NCBI GenBank assembly: GCA_964409675.1
Contig: CAYPEF010000032.1
Span: 1 to 18,941 of the forward strand
DNA from: CAYMDD01 sp964409675
Lineage (GTDB): Bacteria > Pseudomonadota > Alphaproteobacteria > Rickettsiales > SXRF01
DNA length: 18,941 nt
Direction: 5' to 3'
Part shown: positions 14,702 to 18,941 of the stretch, piece after piece
Layout: each line of letters opens with the position of its first letter
Numbering within the stretch: the stretch's first letter is position 1
The notes under the pieces: model-generated
What the model was told of the DNA's origin: nothing
Seen by the model: the letters and a program-made list of their open reading frames with translations, nothing else
The model's database searches: none
Program-made: the position numbers and the translations under genes

Positions 14702-14836
14702 ATGAACAACGATCGCAACAATCAGCAGAACCCCAATCAGGCTAATCAGAGCGAAAACCTGAAAACCCCGCAGAACAAGAATCAGCAGGCTAATCAGGGA
14801 TCCAGCCAGACCGGCTCGTCCAACACCAACCGCTAA
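14702..14836 (+). CDS. small Asn/Gln-rich disordered protein
   Basis: A 44-residue protein made almost only of Asn, Gln, Ser, Thr, Lys and Pro: it begins MNNDRNNQQNPNQANQ, has an imperfect internal repeat (NQANQSE and NQQANQGS) and ends GSSNTNR. It has no hydrophobic core, so it is expected to be unfolded. GGAGG (14691-14695) 6 nt before the ATG is a strong ribosome binding site, and a strong terminator follows 24 nt after the stop; together these support real expression. Function is unknown. Its pairing with the KGG-type gene suggests a stress or desiccation role, which is inference only. Confidence 0.7.
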   Translation: MNNDRNNQQNPNQANQSENLKTPQNKNQQANQGSSQTGSSNTNR

Positions 14837-14855
14837 TTTAGTATTAGCTTTGGTT

Positions 14856-14885
14856 AAAAAGGGCTCCAGCAATGGAGCCCTTTTT
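14856..14885. terminator. strong bidirectional intrinsic terminator
   Basis: Stem GGGCTCC (14861-14867) / GGAGCCC (14874-14880) with a 6-nt loop, preceded by AAAAA and followed by TTTTT. It ends the small-gene transcript on the plus strand and can also end bioA transcription on the minus strand. Confidence 0.93.
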
Positions 14886-14901
14886 GTATGCCCAGTACCC
14901 T

Positions 14902-14978
14902 GTCATTGCGAGCGCATGCGAAGCAATACAGCTATCCACCTGTTGAGAAATGGACGCTTCGCATGCGCTCACAATGAC
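14902..14978. repeat. 77-nt palindromic GTCATTGCGAG-type repeat
   Basis: Two 23-nt arms, 14902-14924 and 14956-14978, are inverted copies with a single mismatch (GAGCG against CTCAC side), separated by a 31-nt loop. The ends GTCATTGCGAG and the inner GAAGCAATA match the palindromic repeat family that is common in intergenic regions of several alphaproteobacteria, including Rickettsiales. It lies between the terminator and the bioA stop. It has no coding capacity; it is probably a MITE-like or REP-like element. Only one copy is in this window. Confidence 0.8.
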
Positions 14979-14999
14979 GGAGCCGGTGAAACAGTTGGC

Positions 15000-16271
15000 T
15001 TATACCGCGCCTGCCTCACGCACTATTTCTGCCACCGCATCCGTTAGCTGCGTCAGCTCGGCGGACGTGATAGTAAAGGCCGGCATGAGGTAGATAATAT
15101 CCCCGAACGGGCGCACCCAGACGCCGCGCTCGATGAATTTCGGGCGGAGCGCGGATACGTTCAGGTTTTTATCCATCTGCACCACGCCGATGGCGCCTTT
15201 CACGCGCACGTCCACCACGCCGTTTATTCCCTCGCAGGGCGCAAGAGCTTCCAGAAGATGTTTTTCAATTGCATCGACCTGCTGCAGGCGCGGCTCGCTC
15301 TCGAACAGATCGAGTGACGCGTTGGCGGCGGCGCAGGCGAGCGGGTTGGCCATGAAGGTGGGGCCGTGCATGAGGGCGGCGTCGGGGTTGTCGCTTAAGA
15401 AAACCTCGAAAATTTCGCCTTGCGTAAGCGTAGCGCCGAGGCCGATGGCGCCGCCGGTGAGAGCTTTCCCGAGGCACATGATGTCCGGCGCAATCCCAGC
15501 CTCGTCACAGGCAAACATGTGGCCGGTACGGGCGAAGCCGGTCGCGATTTCATCGGCAATAAACAGAATGTCATATTTCTTCGAAAGCCGGTACAGCTCA
15601 CCCAGTATGTCAGCGCTGTGGAAGCGCATGCCGCCCGCGCCCTGCACCAGCGGCTCGATGATCATGGCGGCGATCTGCTTATGCACGCCAGCAAGCAGCG
15701 TTTCAAATTCAGCGAAGCCATATTCGTCGGTGGGGATATTCATCACGAACTGCTGGATCACGGCGTGCTTAAAGGCTTTATGCATGGATGCTTCGGGGTC
15801 GGAGACGCTCATCGCGCCCAGCGTGTCGCCGTGGTAGCCATCGGTGAAGCAGAGAAAACGGTCCTTGCCGGTTTTGCCCTTGTTGCGCCAGTATTGCAGC
15901 GCCATCTTGAGAGCCACTTCCACCGAGACCGAGCCGGAATCGGAGAAGAACACGCGGCTTAAGCCATCCGGAGCCATTTCGCATAAGCGTTTCGCCAGCG
16001 TCAGCGCCTGCTCATGCACCAGGCCGCCGAACATCACGTGCGGCATGCGGCTTAATTGCTCGGCCATGCGGCCTAAGATATGCGGGTGGTTGTAGCCGTG
16101 GCAGGCGCTCCACCAGGAAGCCACGCCGTCGATCAGCTCGCGCCCGTCCTCCAGGCGGATGCGGCAGCCTTCCGTAGAGGCCACAGCTAACGGCGGGGCG
16201 CTGGTCTGCATCTGGCAATAGGGCAGCCAGATGTGCGGCAGGCCTTTGTCGTACCAGTCGGCTGCGCTCAT
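15000..16271 (-). CDS. bioA: adenosylmethionine-8-amino-7-oxononanoate aminotransferase
   Basis: BioA is a PLP aminotransferase that uses SAM as amino donor to turn KAPA into 7,8-diaminopelargonate, the substrate of BioD. The 423-residue product has the BioA signature ASWWSACHGYNHP (51-63), DSGSVSVEVALKMALQYW (111-128), DGYHGDTLGAMS (144-155), the cofactor Asp in FIADEIATGFARTG (237-250, D240) and the PLP lysine in CLGKALTGG (K269). Length is normal. It starts 4 nt after the bioB stop, so the two are one operon read from the bioB side. Downstream lie the palindromic repeat and terminator. Confidence 0.97.
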   Translation of the reverse strand: MSAADWYDKGLPHIWLPYCQMQTSAPPLAVASTEGCRIRLEDGRELIDGVASWWSACHGYNHPHILGRMAEQLSRMPHVMFGGLVHEQALTLAKRLCEMAPDGLSRVFFSDSGSVSVEVALKMALQYWRNKGKTGKDRFLCFTDGYHGDTLGAMSVSDPEASMHKAFKHAVIQQFVMNIPTDEYGFAEFETLLAGVHKQIAAMIIEPLVQGAGGMRFHSADILGELYRLSKKYDILFIADEIATGFARTGHMFACDEAGIAPDIMCLGKALTGGAIGLGATLTQGEIFEVFLSDNPDAALMHGPTFMANPLACAAANASLDLFESEPRLQQVDAIEKHLLEALAPCEGINGVVDVRVKGAIGVVQMDKNLNVSALRPKFIERGVWVRPFGDIIYLMPAFTITSAELTQLTDAVAEIVREAGAV

Positions 16272-16275
16272 TCGC

Positions 16276-17268
16276 CTAAGCCGCTTCGCTTGCGCATTCT
16301 GCCGGTGCTTCCATCATGCTTATGCCGAGTTTTTGCAGTAACGCCCGGTCATGATCAGCTTCGGGGTTGGCGGTGGTGAGGAGTTTTTCACCGTAGAAAA
16401 TGGAATTGGCCCCGGCGAAGAAGCAGAGCGCCTGCACCTCATCCGACATCTGCTCCCGGCCCGCCGAGAGACGCACGAAACTGTCCGGCATCACAATACG
16501 GGCAACGGCGATGGCGCGCACGAAATCGAGCGTGTTCACCCCCTCCTCGCCGTAAAGCGGAGTGCCTTCCACCTGCACCAGCAGGTTCACCGGCACGCTT
16601 TCGGGGTGCGGGTTGAGGTTGGCGAGCGTCATGAGCAGCTCGGCGCGGTCTTCCACCCCTTCGCCCATGCCCACAATCCCGCCGCAGCAGACATTCATCC
16701 CGGCGGCGCGTACGTTGGCGAGCGTGTCCAGCCGGTCCTGGTAGGTGCGTGTGGTGATGATGCGGGGGTAGTAAGATTCGGAAGTGTCCAGGTTGTGGTT
16801 GTAATAATCCAGACCCGCATCGGCAAGCGCTTGTGCCTGCGATTCATTCAGCATGCCAAGGGTGGCGCAGGTTTCCATGCCTAAATCTTTCACGCCTTCA
16901 ATGATGGAGGCGAGTTTTTCAATATCGCGGTCTTTTGGAGAGCGCCAAGCCGCGCCCATGCAGAAGCGCGAGGCCCCGGCCTCTTTCGCCTTGCGGGCTT
17001 CGGTGAGAATCGCGTCTTTATCCATCAGCTTTTCGGCTTTTACGCCGGTGTCGAAATGGGCGCTTTGCGGACAATAGCCGCAATCCTCGGCGCAGCCGCC
17101 GGTTTTAATGGAAAGCAGCGTGCTGATCTGCACTTCGTTGGGATTATGATAGCGCCGGTGCAGGCTGTGGGCGGTGAACAGCAGATCGTTGAACGGCAGC
17201 GCGAACAGGGCGAGGATTTCGTCTTTCTGCCAATCAAAGCGGATATCGTCTTTATTCTTGCCAGCCAT
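16276..17268 (-). CDS. bioB: biotin synthase
   Basis: BioB is a radical-SAM enzyme that inserts sulfur into dethiobiotin, the last step of biotin synthesis. The 330-residue product has the cluster motif CAEDCGYC with C59, C63 and C66, preceded by the family motif QISTLLSIKTGG, then RFCMGAAWRSPKDRD, METCATLGML, DYYNHNLDTS, and CCGGIVGMGE. The start ATG (17266-17268) is supported by AAGGGG 6 nt upstream; the frame extends further to 17322 but family length and this ribosome binding site favour the internal ATG. The stop is TAG, 4 nt before bioA. bioF begins on the opposite strand as little as 15 nt away. Confidence 0.97.
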   Translation of the reverse strand: MAGKNKDDIRFDWQKDEILALFALPFNDLLFTAHSLHRRYHNPNEVQISTLLSIKTGGCAEDCGYCPQSAHFDTGVKAEKLMDKDAILTEARKAKEAGASRFCMGAAWRSPKDRDIEKLASIIEGVKDLGMETCATLGMLNESQAQALADAGLDYYNHNLDTSESYYPRIITTRTYQDRLDTLANVRAAGMNVCCGGIVGMGEGVEDRAELLMTLANLNPHPESVPVNLLVQVEGTPLYGEEGVNTLDFVRAIAVARIVMPDSFVRLSAGREQMSDEVQALCFFAGANSIFYGEKLLTTANPEADHDRALLQKLGISMMEAPAECASEAA

Positions 17269-17283
17269 GCCAACCCCTTCTAG

Positions 17284-18456
17284 ATGTTTAACCTTTACCC
17301 CTATGCACCATTTCCGCCGCAAATGCCAGCATTAGACGACATTCTCCGCCCCCGACTGCAGCTGCTTGAGCAGAAGCGGCAACGGCGCACGCTTTCCGCC
17401 TGCGAGCCGCTGGATGGCGTGCGGGTACGGCGGGGGGATAAAATGCTGATCTCCTTCAGTGGCAACGATTATCTGGGCTTAAGCCAGCACCCTCGCGTGG
17501 TTGCCGCCGCGAAGGAAGCGCTGGAGCAATACGGCGCGGGCGGGGGGGCATCGCGGCTGGTGACCGGCAATCATCCGCTCTATGCGCAGCTGGAAGCGCA
17601 GCTTGCCCACTTAAAAGGGACGGAAGCCGCCTGCGTGTTTGGCAGCGGCTATATGGCCAATATCGGCACCATTCCGGCGCTGGTGGGCAAGGCAGATATG
17701 ATTTTAGCCGATAAGCTCTCGCATGCCTGCATGCTGGACGGGACGCAATTATCGGGAGCCGATCTGTACCGCTTCGCACATAATAATGTCGCCCATGCGC
17801 GGGAGTTGCTTACCCGTCACCGCGGCGATTATGCACATTGCCTGATCATGACGGAAACCATTTTCAGCATGGACGGCGACAGAGCCCCGCTTGCCGAACT
17901 GGCCATGCTGGCAAACGAATTTGATGGCTGGCTGATGACAGACGACGCGCACGGCCTCGGCGTGCTGCACAGCATGGAAAATCCAGCACAAATCCAGATG
18001 GGCACGCTTTCCAAAGCAGCAGGGAGTTACGGCGGGTATGTCTGCGGTTCTGCCACCATGGTGGAATATTTGCATACCGCCGCGCGCAGCCTGATTTATT
18101 CCACCGCCCTTCCCCCGGCGACACTGGCGGCTTCCAGCGCTGCGCTGGAGATCATGCGCATGGATGCGGCCCTGTGCGCCCGCCCGCTGGCGCTGGCGCG
18201 GATGTTTACCCAAGCGCTTGGACTGCCGGAGGCGCAAAGCGCCATTGTGCCATTAATCATGGGTGAGAGCGCGAAGGCGCTGGAATTGTCGCAGAAGCTG
18301 GAGGAACAAGGTTTCCTCGTGCATGCCATCCGCCCACCCACCGTGCCGCCTGACACTGCCCGGCTGCGCTTTACCTTCAGCGCCTTACACGAAGAGGCAG
18401 ATATTGCGCGATTGATAAAATGCGTTTCCGCCTGCAAAGACTTGATTTCGGCTTAA
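17284..18456 (+). CDS. bioF: 8-amino-7-oxononanoate synthase
   Basis: BioF is a PLP enzyme that condenses pimeloyl-ACP (or -CoA) with L-alanine to give KAPA. The 390-residue product has SFSGNDYLGLSQHP (57-70), GAGGGASRLVTGNHPLY (84-100), the FGSGYMANIG loop (119-128), TDDAHGLGVL (219-228) with the cofactor Asp221 and His223, and the PLP lysine in GTLSKAAGSYGGYV (K244). Length is normal. The ATG at 17284 has no clear Shine-Dalgarno sequence; ATG 17323 (Met14) fits the family start better and would leave 54 nt to bioB instead of 15. It is followed by a small orphan and a probable hydrolase gene on the same strand. Confidence 0.95.
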   Translation: MFNLYPYAPFPPQMPALDDILRPRLQLLEQKRQRRTLSACEPLDGVRVRRGDKMLISFSGNDYLGLSQHPRVVAAAKEALEQYGAGGGASRLVTGNHPLYAQLEAQLAHLKGTEAACVFGSGYMANIGTIPALVGKADMILADKLSHACMLDGTQLSGADLYRFAHNNVAHARELLTRHRGDYAHCLIMTETIFSMDGDRAPLAELAMLANEFDGWLMTDDAHGLGVLHSMENPAQIQMGTLSKAAGSYGGYVCGSATMVEYLHTAARSLIYSTALPPATLAASSAALEIMRMDAALCARPLALARMFTQALGLPEAQSAIVPLIMGESAKALELSQKLEEQGFLVHAIRPPTVPPDTARLRFTFSALHEEADIARLIKCVSACKDLISA

Positions 18457-18499
18457 GGACAAGATACGAGATTTATATTAACCAGTTTTAATTATTAGC

Positions 18500-18802
18500 A
18501 TGACCGACCACTCCCCTGAATTCACCAAAGACGATGTCATTAAGTTCATGATGAATGAACTTGAGAAGGATGACCCTATGGCGCAGGCAATTAAGCACGA
18601 TATGGAAAAAGGGGAGGAAAGTATTGCCCGTCAAATAATGCGCACGCTTAAAGATACTACCGATAAAGTATTTTATCTTTCTGACAAAAAAACAACTTAT
18701 GTATCTCGTCAACCTCAACCACCTTCACAAGGCTGGTGTAAGGCTTATAATGATAGGCTTGCGGAAGAACGCAAAAAAGGTTTGCACCCGAGCCGCAACT
18801 AA
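18500..18802 (+). CDS. hypothetical small protein after bioF
   Basis: A 100-residue charged protein not recognised: N-terminal helix-forming region (TKDDVIKFMMNELEKDD, then AIKHDMEKGEESIARQIM), a middle segment DKVFYLSDKKTTYVSRQPQPP, and a short basic end KKGLHPSRN. No signal peptide or membrane segment. It lies 43 nt after bioF and 50 nt before the next open frame. The AT-rich composition resembles the other unknown genes of the window and not the biotin genes around it. Its position inside the bioF strand may be an insertion rather than a biotin function. Confidence 0.6.
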   Translation: MTDHSPEFTKDDVIKFMMNELEKDDPMAQAIKHDMEKGEESIARQIMRTLKDTTDKVFYLSDKKTTYVSRQPQPPSQGWCKAYNDRLAEERKKGLHPSRN

Positions 18803-18852
18803 CGCGCATAATTCTATACGCCACCGCACGATGCCAATATTATAATTAGCCG

Positions 18853-18941
18853 ATGAAACAGATTACTTTAGCCGGCTGGGGGCAAGCGCATGATGCACTT
18901 AGCCATATCGCCCCGCAGGCGCAGGCGGTGGATTACGCCGC
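18853..18941 (+). CDS. start of a possible alpha/beta hydrolase (BioH-like), truncated by window end
   Basis: An open frame begins MKQITLAGWGQAHDALSHI and runs off the edge after 29 codons. The LAGWGQ segment resembles the HGWGx oxyanion loop near the N-terminus of alpha/beta hydrolases such as BioH, which frees pimeloyl-ACP methyl ester for BioF. The location downstream of bioF fits this. The stretch is too short to show the nucleophile motif, and the start has no Shine-Dalgarno sequence, so this is a guess from family resemblance and context. Confidence 0.45.
   Translation, partial: MKQITLAGWGQAHDALSHIAPQAQAVDYA

Noticed and set aside
1..18941. CRISPR arrays, tRNA or rRNA genes, transposases, integrases, toxin-antitoxin pairs
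   Set aside because: Looked for on both strands; no regularly spaced repeats, cloverleaf sequences or recognisable mobile-element proteins were found.

Overview
The window is a chromosomal stretch from an alphaproteobacterium, most likely a draft or metagenome scaffold because it contains two runs of exactly 100 N (1426-1525 and 2716-2815). The alphaproteobacterial call rests on gene order (trmD-rplS-leuC; surE-pcm-nlpD-like with a nearby tatA) and on how the proteins read. The exact order is not certain; Micavibrio-like or Rickettsiales-related lineages are guesses. GC-rich housekeeping genes alternate with visibly AT-richer genes that I cannot place in any family.

Left part (1-4991): the 5' end of leuC (minus), an unknown plus-strand gene (263-952), a bidirectional terminator, then a minus-strand translation operon read mnmA -> unknown gene -> trmD -> rplS. 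It joins two tRNA-modifying enzymes (s2U34 and m1G37) and ribosomal protein L19. The unknown gene is packed 17 nt after mnmA and 1 nt before trmD. Upstream lies another minus-strand orphan (4428-4991).

Middle part (5085-9831): a plus-strand envelope and stress group: surE, pcm, an unknown two-helix membrane protein, a lipoprotein with a degenerate LytM (NlpD/EnvC-like) domain, a lone type IV prepilin-like protein and tatA. It ends tail to tail with the minus-strand bioD-RDD pair.

Right part (9835-18941): a biotin locus in pieces. bioD (with an overlapping RDD membrane protein) and bioB-bioA run on the minus strand. bioF runs plus, divergent from bioB, with start codons as little as 15 nt apart. 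After bioF come a small orphan and, at the window edge, the start of a probable alpha/beta hydrolase that could be the BioH-type step. Between bioD and bioA sits an accessory island: a 952-residue protein with EF-hand calcium loops and internal repeats, preceded by an in-frame ATG-TAA start-stop; a 40-residue KGG-type stress protein; a 44-residue Asn/Gln-rich protein; a strong terminator; and a 77-nt palindromic GTCATTGCGAG-type repeat.

No tRNA, rRNA, CRISPR array, transposase or integrase was seen. The most unusual items are the start-stop and repeat architecture of the EF-hand protein, the unknown gene wedged into the tRNA-modification operon, the amidase-activator-like lipoprotein, and the broken-up biotin cluster.
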